From contig NC_088680.1 of assembly GCF_950023065.1 (NCBI RefSeq), positions 32,476,559 to 32,540,558 of the forward strand: a stretch of 64,000 nt of DNA, read 5' to 3'. Position numbers and translations under genes: made by a program. The notes below the pieces were generated by a model, which saw only the letters and a list, made by a program, of their open reading frames with translations, had not been told where the DNA came from and did no database searches. The stretch is from Planococcus citri (Eukaryota > Arthropoda > Insecta > Hemiptera > Pseudococcidae). Position 1 is the stretch's first letter. Each line of letters starts with the position of its first letter. Of the stretch, positions 40,001 through 55,000 are shown piece after piece.

Positions 40001-43000
40001 GGAGGAGGAAAATTACTCGAAAAACATAAAAATACAGTCAGTGAAATCCACATTTTTCGTAATCCTCAAATTTTTAAAACATTTAGAAATTTACTACAAT
40101 TTATCTAGGTAATCATAAAAATATTTTTATACTCGTAGGTGGAAATGTCGATTTGTGCTCGCAGAGGTCAATTTTCTCTTTTTAATAGCTGACTGAAAAA
40201 GGACGATGAGGGGGTTTGATTTTTTTTCGAAAATTACAGGGATGTTGGAAGACAGAAACCCCTTTAGATTTTTAAGTTCAAAACTTCCATTTCTTCACTT
40301 GGAGTTCAAAAATGTGGAAATTTCCAACAAAAAATTGTTATATTTTCAAAAATTTCAAAACTTTGAGACCCTGTAAAAAAAAGCGGTTTGAGTCAAGACA
40401 AGAGACCATATTTTCAACAAAAAAAATCCCTCCTCAAATTTACGAAAAAATCAAAATCACGTATCCTAGCTGGGGCACTCAAACTCTCCAACTCCCTCAT
40501 CAAATTCTCAAAGACAACCACAAAATTCACCATACCCCTTTACACTCACAAAAAAAAACATCACCAAATCTCAAGCTCGAAAAAAACACCCCCTCGCCCC
40601 CTTTCGACTCCAGAGAATAGAGAACTTCGACGCAACGAATTGTACTTATCATTTTGACACTACACAAAGGTATAATATACTCTTGTTCGAAAAAGATTTT
40701 ATTAAAAAAAAAAACCAACCACATCGCACACGTACACGTATCTGTACTCTGTTCATTGACAGCATCTCGAGAACATGTGTTGGATTTTGATTAAATTTTA
40801 TATTGAAATTTCCCATCGTCTCTCATCGCCCAGCAGCCAAATACCTCGAAGCACGTCGCTCAAAACAGAGCGAGAGAAAAAAATATGTACCTCCGCCAGG
40901 ATTTAGTCGACTATTCTCAAGCACAGGGAGCATTTCGAGGGAGAGGAAAAGAGAGGAGAGGATTAGCATGTTCGAAATGGTTAAAAAATATACACGAGCA
41001 CGATTCGAGCGCATCGACACTATACACTGATTGCAAATTAATCGAGAATTGATTGGTAATATTGGGCGATGGGTTTTTGGAGGGTGGTCGCAACCTTTAC
41101 TAATTGAATTTTTCACTTTAAATATCGCGTGTGTCGGTCGTATTAAAGAGTTTAGGATATTTTTCACGACCACGAGGTCTCCATTAATGTCAACGTAGCT
41201 ACGTACAAATATTTCGCGTGGTATCGAATCTTCTTTGTCGACCACCCCAACCTGCCTCCAACCATACGTCAATCCATCGATAGGAGTAGGACGTTCGTAT
41301 CGTCGTGAAAAATGGAACGAGATTGCCAACAAAAGGAAAGATTTCCTATTACAGGATAATTACTCGAGTGGAAAAAATTGCCCAAATCGAAGCTCTTCGA
41401 CCATAGACCGAAAAACATGTCAAAAATTCTCGTATCAGATATTTCCACCGGTCCTATTTCAACCCCCATATACAAAAAGAATACGAAAATGAAAATGAAA
41501 AAAAAAAGAAAAATCTAAAAATTACCTCTATTTCCATTTCGCGTGTTTTCCTCGTATATTATTTTTCCAAACGCCGAAATAAATGGTGAAAAAATCGTAG
41601 GTACTCGCGAAGTGATAAAATAAAATGATAAAAAAAAGCATCGTATACGTGCGTGTGTGAATAGTACAACAGCCAACAGTCAACATACCTGCCACGACGA
41701 AGACGAAATTACTTCCGAGAGACAACAGCACAATTACTAGATCACATTGCGAATGACTGAAGATGATCGGACCTTATATAATAGTCGACTAAAGAGTGAG
41801 AAATACGCCCCCAAAACCGCCAAAATACTATCAACCTCTCTCCGCCAACTACGAAATCATGACCAAGCTCGGCGCATGCGTTCGGATCATCTAATGTAAA
41901 TGTCTTCTTCCGACCACCGTCGTCGAGTACCTCTCCCTTCGTCCTCTGACCCCCTTTCATTATAAACCATGTCTTTCTCTTTTCATCTGCTATAGTTTTA
42001 CCGACTCGAACTCCGCTATTAAATTAATATACTCTTAGGTTTTTTTTTCGAAATAATATCGCAATCGCCTGCCTGCTTAAAGAGTATATTTTACTGCATA
42101 AACGCCATCCTTATACAGAAGAGATGAAAAATTTACATAATTTCACTCGCGAAACAATCTTATCGAAAAGTCGACAATAATTTAAGTCGATGCCCCCACA
42201 GTTTTACATCGAGAAAAAGGGGTTAATCTATGGGAAAAGCGTGCAGAGTGGGGGTCAGGCGAAGGGAATCTTTAGCGTGGAAAAGATACCATTAAATATC
42301 TCTTTTTGCTTCAAGTCTCACAGAACGAGTCGACGAAATCATATTTAATTCGCTTATTCTATTATTTCTTTAAATTAATTTATGTTGGAAAAGACGACCA
42401 ACAGAAGTATGGGATAAAGGGAGAAAAATAAATAAATTTAGGGACTGGGGAGAAGAAATGGGGGCACCAATGAATACCATCATTGATGCCTGCATGGTTT
42501 ATAAGATACCTAACAACATAATTTACAAATAAGCAGATAAACAGACTCTCGTGGTAATTGATAAAAATGAACATTATACTTTATCAATTATCACAAAAAT
42601 TTACATATAATTTGTAACATTCTGTGTCATATTATTGCTCTAAAATACCTAATCAAAGTTGTTGTTAATGTACTAGATATTGAGAGTATTTTTCCACAAA
42701 CACATCTACAGAACGTATAATCTTATCGAGAAATAGAATAGACAGCAAATGATACAAACAGCAGCATAAGTATCGTATATGTACAGTATGGTACGATTTT
42801 CATCTGCCTACACACACGAACAATATGTAATTGAGTTGGGATTTCATTTTTGAGAAAAACAACAAGCATAAAAGAGTATTCCCTGGCACGACCGAGAGGC
42901 GATAATAATTCAAAAATGAGATAAAAATTTGAATCGATGTCATTTCACGGTGGACGTTATGTAGATATTTTTTGTCTTTGCCCCGAAACGACGACTTCGT

Positions 43001-46000
43001 AATGTGTAGAGATTGAATAACAATGAAGCGATAGAGAGTTCCTCTTCCTGTGCGGTTATTTGTCAAGTTGAAGGTTTAAAAAAATTTTATTTTTTCCAAA
43101 AGATGAAACTGAATAATTGGTGATGAAGATGAAAGATGCCTACCTACTTATTTATTCGAATAAATTACCGAATTAAAGAGAGAATTGAAAAACACCAACG
43201 AAAAAGAAGGAAAAGTTACACTATCATTTGAATAAGCGGGAAATCTACAGACTCGACATTTTTGAGCTTATAAAAACGGAAAGCACGGTGGAAATTTTTG
43301 AGCTGTTTCAAATTTCAATTTTCCGTTCAAATGATATGATAATTGATGAATCTTTATTCATCTAAAGACTTTGGGTTCTTCAAAACTTCAGGCTCGAGGC
43401 AAATAGCTTTCTTTACGCCCGTCCCTTCTGACTATTTAAAAAGGTTTTTAGAAAATGGGAAAACTTTACTCTTATATACGAAAAAAATTCCCTGGAAATT
43501 GACATTTTCCTCCCAGGTCAAAATTGAGTGGTGCCGAGAGCTCTTCTGTTGGGGAAAAAAGTAAAGACAGGGCTCGTACTCAATTTTTTTCAACAAAAAA
43601 AGTAACTTTAATAACCAAAAAAGCTCGAAAAAGTAACCAAATAAGTGGCAAAACACGAGCAATGTAGAAAAAAATCACCAAAAAAAATGATAATAAAATA
43701 AAAGAACATTACGACTTGAAATGTTCTGATTTTTGATTTTTTTTTAAATTGGAGGCTTTGAAATTTTCTAATGAAAAATTGAGGCTTTTTGACAATTTTT
43801 GACACAAATTAAGGATTTTTGAAATTTCTTGCAAAAAAATTTTTTTTTGTCAAAATAGAACGAGAGACTGACTATTTTAACACAAGAAATAGTTTCCAGC
43901 ATTTTATGACAAAAAAGCGAGACTTTTGGAAAATTTTAAAAAATAGACTTTAAATTTTTTACAAAAAAAAAGAAAAGGAAATTCTGTAAAAAGGAGGTAT
44001 TTTCCAATTTACAATTTTTGGCAAAGAGCAATTTGAGGAATTATTAGCAAAAAAATGATACATTTTGGCAATTTCTGGCGAAAACGTAAGCGAGGTTTTT
44101 GGAAATTTTTTTAAGAAAATACCTTTGCCTAAAAAAGCAAAAATTTGGCAATTTTGGCGAAAATCAACAATTTTTGGGAATTATTAACGGAGAAAAGTGA
44201 TATTTTTTTGTAATTTTTTGCAATTTTATGCAAGAAAGAAAGACTTCTCAATTTATAAAAAGCTAGAATTTTTGGTAACAAGTGAGACTTTTTAAAGAAA
44301 TTCTCATTTTAAAAATTTTTAAAAATAAAATGAAAAATTTTTCAACGATTTCGAATTTTTGATTAAGAATTTTTCAAAAAATGAATGCGCGTTTTAATGA
44401 GAAACCCCTTCTCTGGACTCTCTGGACTTTCTAACCATTTGGCTTTCCATTAAGGAGCTTCCAGAGTTGGAAACAAAAATTCAAAAAAATAAAACGAGAT
44501 TTTTCACGAACATTTTGGGAATTCGGGGGGGGGGGGGGTGACCCGAAAATCAATTTATTTAAAGGAATTCGAACACAGAAAATTGTAAATTCTGGCAAAA
44601 TGTCAGGAGAGTTTTCATTCATGTTTGTTTTTGCTTCCTTTTTTTTCAATTTTGAGGTCTTTGCACAAAAGAATCAACATTGCTCGGAAACCTGAGGAAG
44701 TTTTTTCTAAGGAGGTTATTTGAAGGAATATTGAAGCAGAAATTGAGAATTTTTGAACAAATTTTTCAATTAAACACTTCTTCTATTTCATTTCTTCTCC
44801 CATTTTTTTTTGTGAAGGGGAGGTGTCTATACTGTGACACGCTGGGCCAACACTGCTTAAAAGACCACGAGAGGGTTTTTCTGGAAAAAATTGTATCGTT
44901 AGAAAAGCTCTAAGTATTTTGAACAGAAATTATTCATCCACGTATTGCATTTTTTTATTTTTCGTTTTCAACTTTAGAGGTCTTTCGACGTCATTTTTTT
45001 GGACTCGAGGAAAATGAGAAAATATGGAATTATTTCCCCATGAAACAAACAACTTTGGAGGATCGAAGTATAAAGAGAAGAAACTTCAAATTATGGGCTA
45101 CCCTATAATAACTAGGTATCATAAGAAATCTTCTGAGAGCTGCTCGAAAATGTTACAAAAACTGTTTTAAAAAATCAGAAACTTTCAAGGAAGTTGATTT
45201 TTAAAAAAACACATTTTTTCAGTTTTTGGAGAATTTTAGGATTTTTTTGGTATGATGAGTTGTTCCACATTATGTAGGTCAGTTCGATTCGATCTTCAGT
45301 TTTTTACACCTCAAATCAACTTTTTGGTAGCAAAAAGCTATTTGCCAATAATTGCGCAACTCCATCACATTTCAAGTACATATTTCCCATTCCTCAATTA
45401 GGTACTCTTATCACCCAACCAGATAGTAATAATTTACTCAATTCATCGATGTTATTTTCTTTTCGACAAACCACCTCCATAAAATATCTGCAAGAACACT
45501 ACCCTCAGAATCATCTCGCAAATTCCATATCAAATTACGAAGGAAAAAACCTCTACATACGGTAATTCATATCTAAAGACACGCGATACCTTACTAATAC
45601 ACCTTCCTCATATTAGTCTACAATACATGGATGCAATAAAAACCTCTATTTTTCACTCCACAAATAAAAAACCCCCAACAACAACAACAGCATCAACGCG
45701 TAAATTTGCTTTACAAATCTTACCGTATAGGTTGTGAATAGATAGCCTGGCCAAGGGTCTCTGGGAGAAGCATAGAGTGACCGGAGGAGCAGGGGAGGGT
45801 GTTTTGTAAACAATACCGAAGAAGCTCTGCTCTGCTCATACTATGTGGTAAACGATGAGAGCGAGACAAAGATGGAGGAAAAAAGCAAACAATGTGAAAT
45901 TAGACGTCGAAAATACCACTGCTTATCAATACTTTACCAGCACATTGCTATACATCAAAAAAGTATATAGACATTTTAAAACACATCGAAGCCAAAGGGT

Positions 46001-49000
46001 CACGTGGTATGACCTTCAATATAGTTTCGATGGCAGTGGAAGAGTTTTTGTAGGTATTCCAATTTATATAGGTATGTAAAATACAGAGAAGGCAACAAGA
46101 AAGGTCGATAGCGAACCGTAGATTTAATACAGTTGACAGCTAGAAAGGTTCATTATTAAGGATTAATATTCAGTTAGCATATTCTCTCTCTTCTTTTGCA
46201 GGTACATAGTGTGAAAAATACATAGTTTATGGATGCTAGTACTACCTATAGGTAAAGTATAGTCTTTTTTAATTTCCTGTTTAAATCAATTTTTTCTGTT
46301 TAGTTACTCGTCTTTTTTTCCCGAATGGTGTTCTATTTTTACAGCGTAGAATTATAGAACACCCTGTAGTATAAGACCGGGTATACGGTATACCCAGATG
46401 TTTATATCTTCCGTTTTTTTCAGGGTGTGAAACCGGCACAATATTACTAACTTGGTCGAGGTTTGGTATTTTTTTTTCAAAGTTCAAACAATTCGACATC
46501 CTTTACAGTTGAAATTCTAAAGTAAGATTGCTCCAGAGTGAATCTCTGAGGAGTCTTGGAGCATCTGGTCTGGTACTCAACCATATGGGAATTTTATCCG
46601 TAGATAATTGTTCGAAACGATTGTCTTATCGTCGATAGTATCATCATTAGGAAGGAACGCCCATCACCGAGGGAGACAAATTGACACATAGAGGCTAAAA
46701 TAAAAGCGAATCTAAGCCTTCGGCCGAGGAATTCTATCATTCCTGAAGGTTCATTTCAGAGTAAAAATTAACACTGACCGGATACGAAAGGCTTTACGTG
46801 ACGCTTAAAGGATTCTCTGGATGGCTTTTGAGTTACGAATTCGTCGAATTAATCCGCGTAATGATTTTATTTTTGAAAAATGCCACCCACGCTTTTCACT
46901 CGTTCACCTCTCATGGTCACCTCACTGTTTTTCTCTACGTCAGACAAGCTTGAGAGCTAGTTTACTTTTCATAGTCTCGAAACCTTTGAATTAATACACT
47001 GAAAATTTCACAATCGTCTCATCCCCTTTTCTCTGCTTCGACCACCCCTTTAGGTAACATTTCCGAGAACTTTAACTCAACTTTACACCTACAATCTCAT
47101 AGATACCTAAATCAGTAAACGGATAACCTTCAAGTTGATTATACTTTGTAACTTCCAACCGAAAGCGTCCCAAGTACACACATCCACCTTTAGTACTCAG
47201 AGTTACATAAATAGACCGTGGGAAAGGAGCAATTTAGTTCTACGTCCTAAACCGAAGCTCATCACGAGACATTTTTTACCCCTATAGGAAGGTACGGGTA
47301 TAGAGAATTTAAGGCGATATAATACGCGTTCACGATAAAGAAAAATTATTTAAAATTGAGACTAAAAAAGGTAAGTATACAAAATGATATTTTAAAACTG
47401 CATTGTACCAAATTGTGTATGCCTGAAAAAAATAAGCGCCACTTGACCTGCGCTGACATTGTTGAAGAAATTTCAACGAAAAAGTTTCTAACGATTTGAG
47501 TCTTTAGAGCTTTTCGAAAGTCTTGATCCTTTCGCTTCGAGATGAAAAACTTCTTGTATTATGGAATAATTCGTCCTCTTCGTGTTTCCTAAAGTCTTAC
47601 GCGGAGTGAGCAGTTATAACGACGAGAAAGTTGTTCACCCATCGAGGTGGATTTTTTGCCTTGCCACGAAATCAAATCGTGTTGTGAGAAAAATCCTCTC
47701 GGATTATAGGTTTTGACACGAGTAATATTCTATGTTAAACCGAGCATTTCTGCTTACTGGGAAAAATTATTATTTTAATTTTTGCAATGAAAAAATTGAC
47801 AAGAACAAGACAAAAATTCAGATAGATTAGATACTTATGCATTTAGCAGATAAAATGTGTACCTACTCCTGCACTCCTCCCTCTCACCCTCACCACTTGA
47901 AAAAAACTGAAGGAAAATGATTTTTTTTTAAATTTAAGAAATATTTTTGTACCTACCTACGAGTACACGCCTAGCTATTTTGATATTCGAAAAAAAAAAT
48001 AATAAACAGAAATCTTTTTAGAAGGTATAGAATGAACGAAGAGGAAGGGAGGGAAGAGAAGAGGTTGGGGAGCCTTGATTTTTATCACATCTATCCAAGA
48101 TGAATTTACAGCATTTTTTTTCATTAGGGTATTTTTTCACTTAAAATACAGTAGAACCAATTGAAATACCAGAAAAATTGTTTAGTTTATTATTACTCGA
48201 ATGTCAACGATATTACTTAATTTTGAGGTGAAAACTCCAACAATTTGCTTCTAGGTGAGATGCCTTTGTCTCCAGAGCTGTGAAACTCTGACGGTTTATC
48301 TAGGTGTTGAGGACTTTGACAAAAAAATTTAGTTGCAGTCCTCCTACCCTCACCTCACTCACTTGAACAAATAAATACATAAAGAATATGTTTTTCGCGA
48401 AAAATTCTGTTTCTGTGTGTTTTAGAAGTAAAATTTTTGATTATGCAACTCAAACTATGCAAGAGAAATATGAGCTCTTTTGATATGATTTTTTCCCAGA
48501 ATTTAAAAATTTTTAAATGAATTTTCAGGGTAAAATTGACAACAAAAACTATGAACCACCATAGCTTTAAATTTTTTTCACAAAAATTTGTATGCTATGA
48601 GGACTTTTTTCCAATCCAAGTTCCATAAAACGAACTTGAAATTCATCTGCAACAACCTCATTTGAAAAAAAAAGTTGAATTGGCACCTTCTGATTCACAC
48701 GAAACCAAGTTAGATCGAAAAAAACATGTCCAAAGACCTCTCTAACCAAAATTTTAGGTAATAATGTTCATTTTAAGACTTTTGACGAATTTCTGAAAAC
48801 ATCCAGATGGCTGCTTGACCCGAAAACAATCGAAATTGAGTCATTTTGGATTTTTCAGCGTGATTTCAATTTTTACTGGAAATTTAAAACCGCTCTGAAG
48901 GCTCCTAAATGTTTGAATTTTATGAAAACTCCTAACGTTATAGAAGCCAGTCCATTTTTGATCCTTTCAGAGTAATCTGAAACTAGAGAAAACTGAAAAT

Positions 49001-52000
49001 TTGGCGGAGACTCCAAAATGGTCTAAAATTAGTCATTTTCAAAGTGCGTACAAGTGGGGGGGGGTTAAATTGAATTAATCATTTGCATTGGTTCGTTTTT
49101 CTTGAAAAAAACAAAGGAAAAAATGCTTCAGATATGATGAAGTTGAAAAATCGTCAAGTTCTTTCTGGATCTTCTACATAGGTACAGTGATTTGAAATTT
49201 CTGTAAAAAACTGAAAACTCGCAGAATGCTTCAAAATATATAGTCTAAAACTGGTAGTTTCCAAAATGGGAGAAGGAGTGGGAGGGTTGCATGAATTGAA
49301 GTAAGTACCTAATAATAACTCACATTTGTTCATTTTGTTTGAGAAAAAAATTATTTTCAGAAAAAGTTGAAAAACTGCTCCATTGTGACATGTTTGGTAT
49401 CTCCTTCTCTCTTCACTTTCTCCGTCCCTCCCTCTCACCCCCCATCCCCCAATCAATGAAAAATTATTTTAAATAGTCCGTCACAGGATGCCCGAAAAAA
49501 AGTGGAAATCTATCCAGAACTTTTGTTGGACTTTTTAAAAAATTTCTGCAGGACATTCATTTATGAGTAGACCATTCTTCAGATTTTATTTGTCCATCTT
49601 CCCACCCCACCCCCTCCAAATGCACCAGTTCTTAAGATTTAGAAGTGTTTCTCAGATTCCCTGCCTTCTGCTCTTCAGAAAATGTGCTCCTAACCAAGAA
49701 CGAACTCGTCAAAAACATGTCAAAACTTCAAAAATATTGATAAAATAATCAAGTTTTGATGTCGTAATATTAATAAGCATGTCGACTTTGGATTTTTTCA
49801 ACTCAAAAAATCATTAAAAAAGAGTCTCTTTCGAGGCAAAAAAAAAGGTAGGAAAATAGCTTTGGATAGTTAACTCAGAGTTCATACCAGTTTGATGAAG
49901 AGTTGTAAAAAGAGTGTAAGTAATTCATAGCTCTTTTTGAAAAAAAATTATTTCGAAAAGAGTCGACCTTTTTTTTTTAAGACCATGTCCATTCCTTGGT
50001 TTTCTGCTCTCAAAACTTCAAAGACTTTTTCAAATTTTTACCCTTCTCTATCACTCTTTCTCTCCCATCATTTCACAAATGTTTTCTTTTTTACGAGTAC
50101 ACAGTCATAAATAAATCCAATCGCGAATTCTAAAATTTTCCAGACTCCCCCCCCCCTTCCCTAAGAAATTTTCAACTAAAATTAAAGAGAAAGTTTTCAA
50201 TAAATCAGTCGAGTAGGAGTACATTTTTTTTCAAAAACGAATAATTTTTGCGATTCTATCTGACATTTTGTACCTACACAGAAAATGCAACTTCTCAGAC
50301 ATCTCATTCGTCTAGCAAGTAGCCAATACTCTACTTCACAGGGGCATACGAACTCTCCAAAGTGGTAAAAATTTTTACCTTCGACTCGAAACACGCGTAA
50401 AAATTTTATAAATATTACAGCAATCTAAAGGAAAATCGCGAATAGCTAAGTTGCGAATTTCATATACCCGGTAATAGCAAAGCGTGGGCGTAATTCCAGA
50501 CAAAAATTTCCGACCGGTTGGTTTTTTCGCCTTTGTAATAATATTCATTTTAGGATACATATTTTAACGGGGCATAGCGAAGTGGAAAATCAGTCCATGG
50601 CACGGCACAGCATACCTCTAGAGACCTGAGGATGAACCCCGGCGTGGAATACTCGCAGCCTTTAAACTCGGCTCCGGTATTAATAAAATGTTTAAGTTGG
50701 CGTTCGAGCCCATCGAAAATGGTACGGTAACCTTTGACATTGGCGAATATTCGAAATTACGTTTATTAAAAACCTCTCACTAGTATGTCGGAGCGTTCGC
50801 CGGCGAAGGTTTTTAACAAAAGGCGACGAGCGGCGACATTTAAAAAGAAAAGGTGAAGTATGGCCCTTGGGGGCAAACTAACCATTAAAACGCACCCAGC
50901 GTATCTTGATATTTACCCAAATAACATTTCGCGTTTATTAAAACGACAAAGTTATATAAAAATTTGATATTTCGCTAAACAAAAAGCCTCGCGATCGCTT
51001 AACATTTCAACTTTTTTCCTCCCCTGTTCCTTCATCCTTCCTTCACTCACATCAGCCAGATATACGTATAGTAGTACTCTTTGTCGAGCTCGTTATTTGT
51101 ACGAGTCTCTCTCGTATATGATACAGGGTTTGACATTTACATTCCTAAAGGCCGCACGCCTTTCTGATGCATCGCGCTTTCTACACCTCCTCCTACCCCT
51201 AGTCTATGTATAAGTTCTGTCTTTTTTTTTCAACGCGATATTATAGCTAGAAAAAGCTCCTATAGTGCTTGGTACGCTACGCTAATTCACGCTCGGAAAA
51301 ACAGTCGGCTAAAAGTTTTCATTTCCTTTCGGCCAAAAACGAGTTAGGTACGTATTTAAAAATGGTTAACACAGGAAACAAAAGATGTACTCGAAATTCG
51401 TAAACGTAAGTGCACTCGAATGCGCACCAAAAAGATATCACGACCTTCCACAATTGATTCGCGAGGTACTTTGGCCGCGATGAAGTCGTGACTAAATGCG
51501 AAAGGGGCGAAATCGCGTTCCCTTTTTTTCCACCTTCTTCTCGTTGTTCTGGTTGTACAAAAAGCCTCGTCAATACCGCACGCCCTGTGCGAGAAAAAAA
51601 ACTACCGGAGCATTTTTTACACCGTCTCAACTCCGAGTCAGGCTCCGGGGGTGAATTACTCGTATACTACGTTTAATGCAACGTCTCTACTATGTCGCCC
51701 TATTGTTGTCGAGATGTTCTTGCGTCGCGTAAAAAACATCAAGAAAACGTCACTTGTCCACGTACTTTTCCTAGCTTTTGTTTTTTTCGCCCAAGAATCA
51801 AGCGTTGCGTTTCCTTTTTTGCTTTTTTTTTCGCCGGAGAAACCCCCCTCCCCCCTCCCCATCCTCTTCAGTCTGTCGCTTTCCCGACGACGCCAGCAAT
51901 CGCGAATATGTATACGTAGGCGGATTAACGCGACTGCGACTTTTAACGAAATTTTCCCCGCTGCTGTGACTGCGCTCCTATCGCCACGTCATCGTCATTA

Positions 52001-55000
52001 GCAGACGAGCTTTTACATTTATTACTTTCTCGCGTTGCTCTTAGTGCCCCTCGTGTTCTGTAGAGAAAATTTTTCAACAATTAAGGCGGCTCTTTTTGAT
52101 AAATTTTTCAAAGGAGTTTTCCTATATCGTACACGTATATGCGATAGTTTCATTTCAATGTCAACACGTTCGTCGACTGCAGTTTATAATTTCTCTCTGA
52201 AAACGTATTTTTTTAAAAATCACATTAGGCTGCGTCAACAGAAACTGTAGTAATACTGAAGTCTCTTATAGAAGCAAACTATATACTCGCACAAAGGAAA
52301 TTTTTTCAACATAAAAAATCAATTTCTTTAAATTGAATCAATTTTAAATGTTGACAGAAAAGATTCGCGTAAACTGGGTGCCTGAAAAATGTCGGAAATT
52401 TATTCTCCACTTTTTTAAAAATTATACTCGCAGTTTTGCAAGGTTGTAGAGTATCTCATCATACTGAATGGAATTTTTTTCTTTTTTTTTGATAAGCTCA
52501 CTCAGCAAAATTGTGCCCAGAAAATAATAGGTACGTATTAACGAGTGCTCGTGGGACTTTTACAATGAAAAAAAAAAGTTGTTTTAGTATTGAAAATCAT
52601 TGGAAAAAATAATCAATTTCAAGCAAAGTACCACACTTTTTATCGTTTCAGCGTAAAACTCCAATGTAATATGGTTAATTTCATCCAGCGACTTTTTGAA
52701 AATTCCCCCAAAATTTCATCAAACTGATATGGAGAGTCGAAATTCATTCTGCAAACTAATTTCAATACGCTACGAAGTTGCTGCTGCTGGATTTCAAGTC
52801 GTTTTGGAGCCTCCAGCGACTTTTTGAAAGGTTATATAGAAAGGTTGTATAGCGTTTTTTTGGAAAATTGAAATTTCCAAAAAGTAGCTGGAAGCTTCAA
52901 AACCATTTGAAACCACCATGTAGTCTGCGAAGTAAATTTCAGCTTGCCAACTCCATTTGATAAATTAATGTTGCGGGAATTTCAAGTTTCAAAAATCTAC
53001 TGGAGGCTCCAGTAATTTTCAAAAAAGTCGCTGGAGGCTCTAAAATGACTTGAACTCACCTGAAGTCATCTTCAGAGGGTGTTAAAATTGGAGTGTAGAG
53101 TAAATTTCAGCTTTCCATCTCCATTTGATGAAATTTTGTGAAAATTCAACGTTTCAAAAATCTGCTGGAGGCTTTAGGAATCTTCAAAAAGTCGCCGGAG
53201 GCTCCAAAACGACTTGAAATTCATCTGCAGTACTTCGTAGCGTATTGAAATTAGTTTTTAGAATAAATTCCAGCTTTACAACTCCAATTTGATAGCTTTT
53301 TGTGGAAACTTCGAGTTTCAAAAATCTGCTGGAGGCTCCAGAACTGCTCAAAACGGGTTGAAACCGTTTCCAATCGATTTGGCATGTCGAAAATAGGGTA
53401 TATCCCAAATTTCAGCTTTCTTGGTCATATTTGGTAAAATTTTGATTTTTTCCCTCATTTTCGGCCTTGATTGGATTTTTAAAAATTCACCAAAAATCGA
53501 AAAACGCACTTTAGCACTTGAAATTTTGACAGGTGATAAAATTTTGCATTATCTTTCGATCTAACTTTGTAAGGTTTGAAAAATTTCGTGCAAGTCCTAT
53601 GTTGAAACGCAAAATCTGCGATTTTGGTTGACCTATCAATCAAAATGGCCGACATTTTGTAAGTAAGGCCAACTTTTTTTGGACAAGTTTGCTTTAAAAT
53701 GTTCCTTAGGATGTCCCCTTTAAGAAAAAAGTTGTCCCGGAGGATTGTCTGCGGGGGGGGGGGTGCAATTACTCCTATTGTCATATGCCGGACTATAATT
53801 CGTTTCTGGATTCACAGCTCTTCTTCATTATACTGCACCTTTTAGCTTCGAAATTCGGCACAATAACTTTATTGAAATGAGTATGTTTTTGAGATTTAAT
53901 CATTTCCTGTAGAGGAGACTTTGACCTCCTTTACAGAAAAGAAACTATCCAGAAAAAAAATCGACGGAGAAAAAAAAATCGTCTTAGATTTTCAGAGGAG
54001 AAATTCTTCATTAAAAAAAATCTCAGGAGAATTTTCTGACAAAAATTTAGCATTGAAAAAAATCCGAAAGAGGAAAAATTCAACAGAGTAGTAAAAAGTT
54101 GAAAGAGAAAAAATTCGGCAGAGCAAAAAGTCAATCGAGAAAAATTCCGCAGAAAAAATGGGCAAAAATTTCCTGGAAAAAATTTAACACAGCGAGAAGT
54201 TACCAACAAAATTCTAAGAGATTTTCAAAGTAAAAAAATTCATTGAGAACACAATCATGTAGTTAGGTAAGTATTTTTTCCAAAATGATGACTTTTCTGT
54301 TGAAATATAAATGATTGGAAAATGACACTTTATTACATTCAAACAAAGTACCTACCTAATTAGCAAGATTTTGTCACCCCCCCCCCCCCCAGCTTGTTCA
54401 TAGATTACGATATCCAGGGAAAAGGTGAGGGGCGGACTTTATAATTTTCAAAAATTATCAATTTTTCGTGAAACTTTTAAAGGCTCATATTTCAAAGCTG
54501 CTTTAACTTTGAACAAACAGCAATTGAAATTTGAAAAAAAAAAATGCAACGAATGCTCTTTTTATTTTTGTGAAATTGATCAACAACCCCCCCCCCCCCG
54601 CCCTCCCACCTAATAAGTCAATGAATGGTCAAATCGAAAAAATAAATACTTAGATGAAAGTTAAAATGCAACATGTTTCTTGAGAATTGAAAAAAAAAAT
54701 CAAAAATGCCTACACCGAATAAGTTACGAACAAATTCACAAAAAAAAATCTTAAAATTTCAATTTAAAAAAAAATAGGTACCTACTTAATCATTTTTTTG
54801 AAAAAAAATGAAATACTTACCCGGTAAACACACCGAACGCGAATCGCCGGCGGAAATCGCGGTCGCGAAAATCGCGTTCGATTCGCCGGCGGAAATCGCG
54901 GTCGCGAAAATCGCGTTCGATTCGCCGGCGAATAGAAGGCAGAAATCGCAGTGAAAAAAATGAAAAATCTCGTTGCAAAAATCGTAGGCGTATCGCGGGC

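Noticed and set aside
40823..41332. 169-codon minus-strand open frame
   Set aside because: No family resemblance; overlapping plus-strand frames of similar length show that the region is simply poor in stop codons.
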